A DNA stretch of 16,884 nucleotides, from assembly GCA_016192885.1 (NCBI GenBank), contig JACPTH010000110.1:1-16884 (forward strand), in the 5' to 3' direction. Shown here piece by piece: positions 7,794 to 15,413 of this stretch (the stretch's first letter is position 1; each line of letters opens with the position of its first letter). Below the pieces are notes generated by a model. The model was not told where the DNA came from. It ran no database searches and saw only the letters and a program-made list of their open reading frames with translations. Made by a program: the position numbers and the translations under genes. The stretch comes from a bacterium (GTDB taxonomy: Bacteria > Muiribacteriota > Ozemobacteria > Ozemobacterales > Ozemobacteraceae).

Positions 7794-8816
7794 ATGAAGC
7801 TTAGAAATTATTTTCCGTACATGTTTTTGATTATCCTTGTTTCTCTGTTCTTTCTAGTTTGCTTGGAAGCCGTCCCCCCGGAAGGAAGGTTTAAAAAAGG
7901 CGGAGAAGGCGATTACAAAAACGCTTCCGAAAAACCAAAAGATATTGAAAAAAGCCCATCAAGCAAGACCCAAGGAACTTCCCAGAGCGGTGCGTTAACC
8001 AAGGATGCCCAAAGAATTCTCGCGAAACTGAACAGCAATATCAACGGCTGGTTGTGGAAAAAAGCGTTCGAATCGCTGAAATACGCGAAAGCCTATGCTT
8101 CGAAGATGTCAAATAAAGCGGTAAGAGATAATTTCAACAAGCAACTTTGGGATGCCCAGCAGAAGATGGCAAAATCCCTGGCAAAAGACCTTGAACTTTC
8201 CTTAAACAAGCTTGAAAAAGGAATAGCATCCAAAAAATCAACTCTTGACGAATCGGTGAAGTTCGTTCAAGATCGCGTAAATTGGCTAAATTCTTTGGAG
8301 AAAAATTACCCGCAACTTATTAACCGCGCGAAAGATCTCCTTGCCAAGGCAAAAAAAGTAATTGACGCTAATGTTCCCCTTAAAGTTACTAAAGCGATTA
8401 CCGACCTAAAGAACAAATATTCAAAAGCAGGCTCCTTCCCTTACGATCCGGGAACTGAGAATGGAAATCTTGGTTGCGCGCAGGTAGTTTCTACCGCGCT
8501 AAAAAATGCGGGAGTCATGAGTAATGTCGTGCTAGGCGTCGATGCCGTTCGCGATGCCATAGCGAAGAAACCAAAGCCTGGTTATACAAAAGTAAAAGCT
8601 CCTCCTTTCAAAGCCGGAGATATAATTACCTGGACAACCTTTTATAGCAGGACTAATGAGTGGGTTCCGAATGGACATATCGGTATAGTTGTTACAACCG
8701 GAAATACCGCAAAAGCTATTAGTAATGGAAGTGTTGGCGGGGGTAACGCCCCTAGGGTTCACGATGTATACTATTATGGTTCTGATAAAATCACAGAAGT
8801 TTGGCGAAAAGCTTAA
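7794..8816 (+). CDS. Secreted modular protein with papain-like (CHAP/NlpC-P60-type) C-terminal domain, paralogue 2
   Basis: A 340-residue exported protein with the same plan as the preceding gene: signal peptide to about Ala26, motif EGRFKK (30-35), low-complexity linker, helical domain with GWLWKKAFESL and FVQDRVNWLNSL, then the papain-like domain. Candidate catalytic residues are Cys228 (NGNLGCAQVVS), His295 (NGHIGIVV) and Asn311 (AISNGS). Stretches ENGNLGCAQVVS, PPFKAGD and GNTAKAISN are identical to paralogue 1, so the active-site regions are the best conserved parts, arguing that both are functional enzymes. Compared with paralogue 1 it has a longer loop before the His (TFYSRTNEWVP). The ATG at 7794 has GGAGGAG just upstream; an in-frame TTG at 7782 was rejected. 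The next gene follows after 9 bp. Confidence 0.82.
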   Translation: MKLRNYFPYMFLIILVSLFFLVCLEAVPPEGRFKKGGEGDYKNASEKPKDIEKSPSSKTQGTSQSGALTKDAQRILAKLNSNINGWLWKKAFESLKYAKAYASKMSNKAVRDNFNKQLWDAQQKMAKSLAKDLELSLNKLEKGIASKKSTLDESVKFVQDRVNWLNSLEKNYPQLINRAKDLLAKAKKVIDANVPLKVTKAITDLKNKYSKAGSFPYDPGTENGNLGCAQVVSTALKNAGVMSNVVLGVDAVRDAIAKKPKPGYTKVKAPPFKAGDIITWTTFYSRTNEWVPNGHIGIVVTTGNTAKAISNGSVGGGNAPRVHDVYYYGSDKITEVWRKA

Positions 8817-8825
8817 GGAGGGTTT

Positions 8826-9800
8826 ATGAAATTTGAAATCGCTTGTTTTAGAGCAAGTTTGATTTTTTTAATGCTCATGACTTCTATTTTTTCCAATTCT
8901 TCCTTGTTTGCCGTCGTGTCGCTTCCTTTTGGGGATGGAAGCGGCCAGGTGGGCTTCTCAAATCAAAATAACCATCCCGAAGCGGAAGGAGGAATTCCAT
9001 TGGGCCCGTTGTCCTTTCGAATAAACGGCGATGAAACTTGGGTTCTTGACAGCGTCGGAGGCCGAGTGTTTCAAATTTCCGCCGAGGGGAAAATAACGAA
9101 TTCAATTCAGGTCGCCGACCCAAAAGCCGCAATGCTCGAAGATTTTGCCCTGATTCGAGATACCGCGGGAAAAGTTACCTCAATTTGGGTTTTGAATGCT
9201 TTTACTCAAGAAGCCGTACATCTTGCGGTTGACGGGAAGCAACTTGGGAAAGTGGGCGGCCATGGGGAAGACCCCGGAAATTTTTCCCAATTTCAGCGAA
9301 TCGAAATTGATTCTTCCGGTAGGTTATTCATAGGGGATTTGGGCCGCAGAGTCATCTCAATTTTTGACTCCGCAGGGCAAATTCTTCGAGAAGTCGAGTG
9401 GGAATGGTCAGGTTTTTGCCTGGACGGCCAAGGGAATCTCTGTAGACTCCAATGGGATGAAACCGCTCATTGTTCCCATCTTCTTATTGAAACATTCGAC
9501 GGACAATCGGTAAAAAATATCCCGTTGCCGATCGGGGAACATGTGAATCCCGTTTTGTGGTTCATTTCTGATAAAAGTGAAGCAATTATTTCGTATAATC
9601 CCCCAGGAAATCTAACCAGCTTTGCCCTTGCTCGCTGTAATTTGGACGGGAAGGGAATTTCCACAACAGAATTAAAACCCCCGGTTGGAATGAACCGGTT
9701 TTTAGAGCCAGGAAGCGCTTTACAATTTTGGCTTGCTGAAGCTAGTTTCGTTGATGCCCCGAAGGGAAATTTTACCGTGAATAGTTTTTCAATGAAGTAG
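8826..9800 (+). CDS. Exported NHL-type beta-propeller protein
   Basis: A 324-residue protein with a signal peptide (about residues 1-29, ending SNSSLFA). The mature part holds repeating four-strand units typical of NHL/6-bladed propellers: PLSFRINGDETWVLDSVGGRVFQIS, then SIWVLNAFTQEAVHLAVDGK, then IEIDSSGRLFIGDLGRRVISIFD, each about 45 residues apart. Such propellers bind proteins or ligands and usually lack catalytic activity. The upstream stop codon (TAA, 8814-8816) runs directly into the Shine-Dalgarno AAGGAGGG, so the gene is cotranscribed and probably translationally linked with the papain-like paralogue before it. A strong terminator follows the stop. A role as a surface binding partner of the secreted hydrolases is inferred from position only. 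Confidence 0.72.
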   Translation: MKFEIACFRASLIFLMLMTSIFSNSSLFAVVSLPFGDGSGQVGFSNQNNHPEAEGGIPLGPLSFRINGDETWVLDSVGGRVFQISAEGKITNSIQVADPKAAMLEDFALIRDTAGKVTSIWVLNAFTQEAVHLAVDGKQLGKVGGHGEDPGNFSQFQRIEIDSSGRLFIGDLGRRVISIFDSAGQILREVEWEWSGFCLDGQGNLCRLQWDETAHCSHLLIETFDGQSVKNIPLPIGEHVNPVLWFISDKSEAIISYNPPGNLTSFALARCNLDGKGISTTELKPPVGMNRFLEPGSALQFWLAEASFVDAPKGNFTVNSFSMK

Positions 9801-9828
9801 AAACATCTCATTTAGAGTCGATACCAAG

Positions 9829-9862
9829 AAAAAGGGGGGAATATTTTTTCCCTCCTTTTTTC
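9829..9862 (+). terminator. Intrinsic terminator after the propeller gene
   Basis: AAAAAGGGGGGA (9829-9840) pairs with TCCCTCCTTTTT (9849-9860) across an 8-base AT-rich loop. The stem is 12 bp with one G-U pair and ends in a run of seven T. It lies 28 bases after the stop of the 8826 gene and marks the end of the secreted-protein block. The complement also has an A/T-rich tail and may act weakly in the other direction. Confidence 0.9.
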
Positions 9863-9869
9863 TATCTAG

Positions 9870-10049
9870 CGAACAGCTTGCCAGCTCAACATTGTTGACA
9901 AAGCTTCCTTTCTGACTGCATGGAAGCGGATTCACGGCGGGGAATGGAAGGCCGGGCCGGAGCCGGTCATGATGGAATTGAAGGCAAAACCGAAGACGGA
10001 ATACCGGTTAAGGTTGAAACCAAAAGCCAATAAAGACCGGATAAAATAG
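9870..10049 (+). pseudogene. Probable C-terminal remnant of a lost gene
   Basis: One frame is open for 59 codons between a stop at 9867-9869 and a TAG at 10047-10049. It reads as ordinary protein (SFLTAWKRIHGGEWKAGP, then EYRLRLKPKANKDRIK) and is visibly richer in G and C (GGCGGGG, GGCCGGGCCGGAGCCGG) than the surrounding DNA. No convincing start codon or ribosome binding site precedes it, apart from internal ATGs at 9969 and 9972. It looks like the 3' end of a gene whose front was deleted. I do not recognise the family. It could also be noncoding. Confidence 0.35.
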
Positions 10050-10097
10050 GATCTGGGCGGGATTCATGATAAGCGTTTTCAATCGTTGGCTACCAGC

Positions 10098-10116
10098 TTC
10101 CCGAGAAGATCGGGAA
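10098..10116 (+). terminator. Possible weak terminator hairpin
   Basis: A perfect 7-bp stem, TTCCCGA-gaaga-TCGGGAA, is followed on the + strand by TATTTTCTT. It lies 48 bases after the stop of the coding remnant at 9870-10049 and could be its old terminator. The T-run is interrupted, so the call is tentative. Confidence 0.35.
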
Positions 10117-10124
10117 TATTTTCT

Positions 10125-10493
10125 TCAAAGTTCATCGGTATCACTTGAAGTGTCTTCAAAGTAAGCCATGAGGCCATCACCGGTATTTTTCTCAACCGTT
10201 CCACCAAAATCTTCTGCAATCCTAACCATCTCTGAAAAGAAAAGATTTAGGATTCTAAGAAGGGTATCCTGCTCCCCTAAGTCCTCTGATGGCCTAGCCG
10301 AAAACCCAGAGATATCCAAAAATAGAACAGCCATTTTAAGTCGCCGACCAAGACCAATAGACAATGCCTGTTCATCAGGGATTACACGACCAGCTTGAAT
10401 GGGTTCTTGAACGCTCCCAAGATTTTTTAGAGTATCGAGAATTCGGGTTTTCTGCTTTTGCCAGTAGGTTATATTAAAAGCCTGATTAGGCAT
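10125..10493 (-). pseudogene. Class III cyclase-domain protein truncated in mid-domain
   Basis: Reads from an ATG at 10491-10493 for 122 residues. An N-terminal helical stretch is followed by the start of a class III nucleotide cyclase domain: MAVLFLDISGFS with metal-binding Asp60, then NLFFSEMVRIAEDFGGTVEKNTGDGLMAYF with the second metal Asp106. The frame then stops at once (TGA at 10125-10127). The second half of the domain, with the adenine-recognition Thr/Asp and the catalytic Asn-Arg pair, is missing and not found in other frames downstream. The piece is therefore unlikely to be a working cyclase and is probably a decayed gene. Its ATG overlaps the last 8 bases of the upstream small reading frame, suggesting the two were once an operon. 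Confidence 0.6.
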
Positions 10494-10835
10494 GGATTCC
10501 CAACTTTGAGAGGAGCCAATCGAAGTTCTTTCTCGAAACCTCAACAAACCCACCCCTGCACATAATATAGTTTCCGGGGGCCGTGTTAACCTCATTGAAT
10601 GGCTCTATACCCATAAATAATTCCCTGGCCGGAACACTAAGGCCGATCTTTTCAAAATTTACCTTTCGGCGACCGGGATACCATTTTTCGGCATGGAACG
10701 GGAAATCCTCTTCAAATGTCGCTTCGCTTTTGATTGTCCCGATTGAATCAAAAAGAACGACCTTCGACAAAATACAAATACAGCCTAAACAGCGTAAAAC
10801 CGGTAATCATTCAGACGGTTGGTCAGGTCTCTCAT
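10486..10835 (-). pseudogene. Broken small gene upstream of the truncated cyclase
   Basis: The frame ending at 10486 is open from 10806 and reads as a real protein (SKVVLFDSIGTIKSEATF, FHAEKWYPGRRKVNFEKI, VSRKNFDWLLSKLGIHA), but its only usable start is a TTG at 10770 with no Shine-Dalgarno. In another frame a good start exists at 10835 (ATG, with GGAG 8 bases before), giving MRDLTNRLNDYRFYAV and then a stop at 10785-10787. The simplest reading is one gene of about 115-120 residues broken by a frameshift near 10785-10805. Its family is not recognised. It overlaps the truncated cyclase fragment, and the pair decayed together. The alternative, an intact 94-residue protein starting at the TTG, is possible. 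Confidence 0.45.
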
Positions 10836-10869
10836 TGAGATTACTCCAAGAAAAACAATTTCCGAACCC

Positions 10870-10875
10870 ATTATA
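10870..10875 (-). promoter_or_regulatory. Possible -10 box for the broken minus-strand genes
   Basis: A perfect TATAAT on the minus strand lies about 35 bases before the ATG at 10835. No good -35 box is found at 16-18 bp, so the call rests on the -10 box and its position. Confidence 0.3.
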
Positions 10876-10929
10876 CTACGTCAAGTCGGCATCAAAAATA
10901 GTAAGCGGAGGGTCTTGCAAAATTAATTG

Positions 10930-10957
10930 TTGAAAAAAACTTCCTTTAAATTAAATT
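10930..10957 (+). promoter_or_regulatory. Possible promoter of the DUF3857/transglutaminase operon
   Basis: TTGAAA (10930-10935, five of six consensus positions) is followed after 16 bp by TAAATT (10952-10957, four of six), the same -10 form as in the toxin-antitoxin promoter. It lies about 70 bases before the start codon at 11027. AT-rich DNA gives such matches by chance, so confidence is limited. Confidence 0.35.
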
Positions 10958-11013
10958 TCCATTTCTGAAGCATTTCTTTTAGAATTGGGAAAGTTTAAAC
11001 CCGCACTTTATTC

Positions 11014-11020
11014 GGGGAGG
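11014..11020 (+). promoter_or_regulatory. Ribosome binding site that decides a TTG start
   Basis: GGGGAGG lies six bases before the TTG at 11027. An in-frame TTG at 10985 has no such sequence and would put 14 extra residues in front of the signal peptide, so 11027 is the better start. Confidence 0.7.
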
Positions 11021-11026
11021 AAAATT

Positions 11027-13147
11027 TTGAAAAATCCAACAAGTCATTTTTTGAAAAGCACTCGTATTTCAGTTTTTCTTTTGTTTTTTTTATTTTTTAT
11101 TTCAGAATGGGGAAATGCGGCCTTGATTGATTTTGCCGACGGGAAAACCCTGACCATAGCAAGTCTTTCCTGCGATGAAAATAAGGTTTTCGGGATAGCG
11201 GGAACCGAAAGTTTTTCTGTTCCTCGTGAAATGATCAGAGATATTAGTTTTTCGACCAAAGATCGCGAAGCGGACGTTTTGGCCACATATGTTTCAGACA
11301 TAAAACCGCTTTTTGAAAAAGCCCAAAAATTGATGGGCCTTTATCCGGATTCCACATCGGTTCTTGTTTTGGATGACGGACAATTTCGCTACCGTCCCGA
11401 CGGAACTAACCTTTACCTATATCGCGCGGTAATTTTCCTCGCCAAGGAAGAATCACTTGGAGCCGCGGAGGTAAATATTGGATTTGAACCGACTCGGCAA
11501 AGGGTAAGAGTTATTCACGCCAGGACTCTTAACTCTGATGGTTCCGTCGGCGTGCTTTCTCCGGACCAGATAAAGATCGCCAAAGGAAGTTCGGGGGAGG
11601 TTTACTTCGACCAATACCAACAATTAAGCTTCACTATTCCGGACGCCCATGTTGGTGGAATGATCGATTATTGCTATGAACTTGAGGAGTTTAATCCGGT
11701 CGATAAACTTCTTTTCCAATCTCACTTTACGTTTCAAGGAACCGACCCGGTGGGAGATTCAATTCTTCGAGTCTATATGCCAAAAGATGTTCCTTTGTAT
11801 TATGTTTCTCCCAATTGCCGAGAGGTTAATTCAAAGCCCGTTGTTTCCAGCGAAAAGGATGAAACCTTATATACCTGGAAAATGAGCGACATGCCCCCAA
11901 TCATCCCGGAACCAGCTATGCCCAGTTTGAGCGATGTCGCGCCATCCGTGGCATTTTGCCTTCAAAAAGATTGGGGTTATATGTTCAAACGGTTAAAACC
12001 CATGTTCGAGAAACGGTTTGTTTTGACGGATTCCGTGAAGAAAAAGGTCGATGAGATTATTTCAGGCGCGAAGACCCTCGAAGAAAAGATTTCAAAGATC
12101 TATCTCTTTTGTCAAAAAGAGATTAGGTACATTTCCATAAAAGGAAACCTATCGAGCAATCAAGTCGGGCATCCGGCTGAAGACACCCTGAAGAACAGAT
12201 ACGGCGACTGCACTGACAAAGGAATGCTCCTTTCAACCATGTTAAAACATATAGGGGTTGAAGCGTATCCGGTCGGGATTAAAACTAATCCGAGCGGAAA
12301 GGCAATTCGTGAGCTTCCGATTTTTGATTCCGATCATTGCATAACCGAAGTTCATTTAAATGGCCGGAGATTTTATCTTGATTCGACGGCGACCGATTAT
12401 CGCTATCCCTATTTTAGAGCGGACGACCATGATACCTTAACGGAAAACGCAATGCTTGAACGATTGGATCCGGTTCCGCTTCCCCCGCCCGAGGATAACG
12501 CTTTGCTGGTGAAAAGGGAAATCTCTCTTTCCGAAGATGGAACCGCTCGAGTTTCTTTTGACTCCGAATCCAACGGCCCTGCGGAAGCCTCCATGCGGGG
12601 GTCCACTCGGAATTTGAAACCTGAGGAATATGAAAAAAGCGTTCGCGCTTCTATTGCGGCGCTTACCGCGGATTATGTACTTGAAATCGCCACCCATTCC
12701 GATCCATTGGATTTTTCAACGGCTTTTCAAGTAAAATCCGCATACACGCTGAAAAAGTTTGCTCCGCGTTCAGGCCGTTTCATGATTTTCCAAATCCCAT
12801 ATATTAAACTAAATTTTCCCGAAGTTAGTTTAAAGGAGAGGAAATACGATTTAGTAAGATTGACTTCCAATCTTAGAAAGGAAGATGTGAACATAAAGCT
12901 TCCACAAGGTTTTTCGGTTAGGTTTCTTCCCGCTCCTCTTTCAATAAAGACGCCATTCGTGGAGTTCGATGCAAAATATGTTAGAGATTCAGATTCGATC
13001 AAGTTTTCCAGCAGAATTTCTTTTCCAAATCGAATTGTTCCCGTGGTTGAATACAAAAACCACCAAGAAAACTTAGAAAGAATCGCCAAGTTTACCGACG
13101 AGAGAATTTTCATGGAAAAGATTAGCCAAATAGGAGAAAAAAAATGA
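11027..13147 (+). CDS. Exported DUF3857/transglutaminase-like protein, triad intact
   Basis: A 706-residue protein starting at TTG 11027. Residues 1-31 form a signal peptide ending GNA. A small beta-barrel-like region (ALIDFADGKTLTIASLSC) follows, then a DUF3857-type region (about 110-330, with YRAVIFLAKEE and LSFTIPDAHVGGMIDYCYE). Next is a transglutaminase-like core (about 340-460), then a beta-rich DUF3858-like tail. The triad is visible as Cys395 (YGDCTDKG), His437 (DSDHCITEV) and Asp452 (FYLDST). This fold carries out peptide or amide bond chemistry in the periplasm or at the surface; the substrate of the DUF3857 class is not established. The next gene starts within its stop codon (ATGA), so both are expressed together, and that neighbour is a paralogue without the triad. 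Confidence 0.9.
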   Translation: MKNPTSHFLKSTRISVFLLFFLFFISEWGNAALIDFADGKTLTIASLSCDENKVFGIAGTESFSVPREMIRDISFSTKDREADVLATYVSDIKPLFEKAQKLMGLYPDSTSVLVLDDGQFRYRPDGTNLYLYRAVIFLAKEESLGAAEVNIGFEPTRQRVRVIHARTLNSDGSVGVLSPDQIKIAKGSSGEVYFDQYQQLSFTIPDAHVGGMIDYCYELEEFNPVDKLLFQSHFTFQGTDPVGDSILRVYMPKDVPLYYVSPNCREVNSKPVVSSEKDETLYTWKMSDMPPIIPEPAMPSLSDVAPSVAFCLQKDWGYMFKRLKPMFEKRFVLTDSVKKKVDEIISGAKTLEEKISKIYLFCQKEIRYISIKGNLSSNQVGHPAEDTLKNRYGDCTDKGMLLSTMLKHIGVEAYPVGIKTNPSGKAIRELPIFDSDHCITEVHLNGRRFYLDSTATDYRYPYFRADDHDTLTENAMLERLDPVPLPPPEDNALLVKREISLSEDGTARVSFDSESNGPAEASMRGSTRNLKPEEYEKSVRASIAALTADYVLEIATHSDPLDFSTAFQVKSAYTLKKFAPRSGRFMIFQIPYIKLNFPEVSLKERKYDLVRLTSNLRKEDVNIKLPQGFSVRFLPAPLSIKTPFVEFDAKYVRDSDSIKFSSRISFPNRIVPVVEYKNHQENLERIAKFTDERIFMEKISQIGEKK

Positions 13148-15291
13148 ATCGATTTTGGATGCTTTTTTTTGCATTTTTTTTTTTATCTCCTGTTTATGGC
13201 GACGTCCTATACTTGAATGAAGGGGAAGAGCATGTTGGAAGGCTTGTTTCGATAACCTCCGGATCCGTACTCTTTCAAGATTTTGACGGAAATAATGAAA
13301 CTTTTTCAGAAAACGAGGTCGCCCATGTTTTGCTTTCAAAAATTAGGGAAGGCGATTTGATCAATCAGGTCGCAAGCTTAACGGAACCGACGATAAAAGA
13401 AATACTCGTATCGGCGCCATCCAATTCAGATTTCCCTCAAAACGATTATGTGACTCTTTTTCGAAAGAGATCGGTAAAATTTAACCAAGACGGGTCGGTT
13501 TTTTATGAAAATAGGCAAGTTACGAAGATTTTCAAGGAACCCGGCCTTGATGCCGCAAATTGTTCCTTTTATTATTTCAATGATACTGAAAAACTAGAAC
13601 TGGCTTTTGCGCATACTTATAATTCCGACGGCCGGATTTTTCATTTGACCGATGACGCGCTTTCCGAAGAATCAATCTACACCGGAACCCCTGAATACAA
13701 CCGCCTCCGCAAGGTTAAATTCGCGTTAAAAAAAGTTGATTTGGGAAGCGTAATCGACGTGTGTTACAGGGTCCGGACGGAAAAACATTCCGCCCTGCGA
13801 CCGTACATTATTGACACGGTTTTTGGCCAGCGAGAACCAATCCTTCGGGAAGAACTAGTCGTTGAGTTTCCAAATTCAATGCAAACCACCGTTCAACCCT
13901 TTCAGTGGCCTGCTTCAGGCGCTCCAACCCTTACCACTTCCACAAATCCCCAGACAGGGGAAACCACGATGCAATGGAAATTTAGCGACACAAAAGGCTA
14001 TATTCCCGAACAGAATATGGCCGCCACAAATCGGATTTTTCCTAGGGTTTTTGTTTGTCCGCAAACCACATGGGATGATATCGGAAAACAATTTCAGCAA
14101 GCACTTGATTCCGCCGCGCCTAAACCTGCTCTCATTGAAGCGTTCATTTCGGATCTAGGTATCGCTTCGCAATCAGGTCAGGTCGCGACTCTCAGAGCTT
14201 TGTATGATGGAATTCAGAGGAAAATTAGGTTAATCGGGGTTCCGTGCCAGGATTATGGCTTTGACCCGGTTTCTACCGATATCGCTCTCACAAGGAATTA
14301 TGGAAACAGTTTTGCAAGAATTACGTTGCTTTATTTTGCGCTCAAGCATTTGGGAATTGAAAGCAGCGTCGGGTTTGTGACCTCCTGGAAAAGCGGGGGA
14401 ACGCAAGAAAAGGTGACGTCTCTTGGACAATGTTGGGAAGCAATTCTCAAAGTTAACCTCGATGAAAAAGACTATTTTGTTTGTTGTGAATCGGACTATT
14501 ACCCTTTCAGTTTTCTTCCTACCTCCTACCAAGGTTCGAAAGCCTGTTTTCTAAAAAACTACTCTTTTCAGTTTGAGACTCTTCCGGATGGCGGGTCAAA
14601 CCAAAACCGTTTTGACAGGCAGCTTTTCGTAAAGGTTTCTTTAGATGGAGACATGGATGTAAAGGAAGTGCGCAATTTTCGTGGGCCGTTCGAGGTTTCC
14701 CTTCGAGGAATGAGGTCGTTAAAGGATAAGGAGAAGCAAAATTTCGCCGAAAAAGTTGTTAAGCGTATTCACCCGCACGCTCAACTTCGGGATTTTTCCT
14801 TTTCAAATCTTTCCGACTTTCGCGAACCCGTTGTTTTTACGCTTTCCTATTTGATTCCCAAAGCGGCAATTAAAGCTTCCGACCAAATCTTGGCGTTCAG
14901 AAATTATTGGGTTGATTATAGCGGGACCTCAGCAAGTTTAGCCTCTCGAACTTATCCGATGGATTATTGGGCAACCGAAGAAAAAGTAAACACGCTTGTC
15001 GTTGAATTACCGGAAGGTTTTGACTGGACACCGTGGGACAGGAATTTTTCCTACGATTGTTCCTGTATTAGATACTTTTCAACAATGGTGCAAAAAGGTC
15101 GGACCCTGGTTTTTTCAGATCTTTTTCAGGCAAACCGCAAAGAGTATGATCCGAAAATTCATTATCCGCATTATAGAGAATGCATTTTTACTTTGGAGGA
15201 TATTGCAAAACAATGGATTATTTTGGAAAATTCCGCCGGAAAGGACCCCCTAAAGCCGGGGTTTATGCAGGCTCCTGAACCCCAGGGGTAA
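13144..15291 (+). CDS. Exported DUF3857/transglutaminase-like protein lacking the catalytic triad
   Basis: A 715-residue paralogue of the preceding product with the same domain order: signal peptide (1-19, ending VYG), small beta-barrel-like region, DUF3857-type region, transglutaminase-like core and beta-rich tail. In the core, NYGNSFARITLLYFALKHLG aligns with RYGDCTDKGMLLSTMLKHIG, placing Ser389 at the catalytic Cys. LGQCWEA puts Gln429 at the His, and YFVCCESDYY puts Cys447 at the Asp. All three catalytic positions are therefore changed while the fold-defining residues remain, which suggests a non-catalytic partner or binding protein rather than decay; the frame is intact over its whole length. 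AGGAG lies 8 bases before the ATG, which overlaps the upstream TGA. Confidence 0.87.
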   Translation: MNRFWMLFFAFFFLSPVYGDVLYLNEGEEHVGRLVSITSGSVLFQDFDGNNETFSENEVAHVLLSKIREGDLINQVASLTEPTIKEILVSAPSNSDFPQNDYVTLFRKRSVKFNQDGSVFYENRQVTKIFKEPGLDAANCSFYYFNDTEKLELAFAHTYNSDGRIFHLTDDALSEESIYTGTPEYNRLRKVKFALKKVDLGSVIDVCYRVRTEKHSALRPYIIDTVFGQREPILREELVVEFPNSMQTTVQPFQWPASGAPTLTTSTNPQTGETTMQWKFSDTKGYIPEQNMAATNRIFPRVFVCPQTTWDDIGKQFQQALDSAAPKPALIEAFISDLGIASQSGQVATLRALYDGIQRKIRLIGVPCQDYGFDPVSTDIALTRNYGNSFARITLLYFALKHLGIESSVGFVTSWKSGGTQEKVTSLGQCWEAILKVNLDEKDYFVCCESDYYPFSFLPTSYQGSKACFLKNYSFQFETLPDGGSNQNRFDRQLFVKVSLDGDMDVKEVRNFRGPFEVSLRGMRSLKDKEKQNFAEKVVKRIHPHAQLRDFSFSNLSDFREPVVFTLSYLIPKAAIKASDQILAFRNYWVDYSGTSASLASRTYPMDYWATEEKVNTLVVELPEGFDWTPWDRNFSYDCSCIRYFSTMVQKGRTLVFSDLFQANRKEYDPKIHYPHYRECIFTLEDIAKQWIILENSAGKDPLKPGFMQAPEPQG

Positions 15292-15413
15292 GCGCACTGC
15301 CGTTAACTTAAGCTACAAAGTGGCTTGAACAGGTGGAGCGGTTACGAATGCAAACAACACCAAAAGCAACTTGTAAATAATGATTTTTTCGATTTTGTTA
15401 GGAGATTGTAATA

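Noticed and set aside
10079..10135. 18-residue reading frame on the minus strand (MNFEENIPDLLGKLVAND)
   Set aside because: It overlaps the end of the truncated cyclase in another frame, is very short and contains the inverted repeat at 10098-10116. It may be a fragment but cannot be supported as a gene.
10125..10835. Pycsar-type anti-phage cyclase with a small partner
   Set aside because: The cyclase domain is cut off before the catalytic Asn-Arg pair, no membrane, TIR or other effector domain is seen, and the neighbouring small frame is broken. The evidence does not go beyond a decayed cyclase.
10870..10887. TTGACG next to TATAAT as a full promoter on the minus strand
   Set aside because: Only three bases separate the two boxes, so they cannot act together; only the -10 box is kept as a weak call.
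15281..15292. ACCCCAGGGGT at the stop of the second transglutaminase-like gene as a terminator
   Set aside because: The loop would be a single base and no T-run follows.
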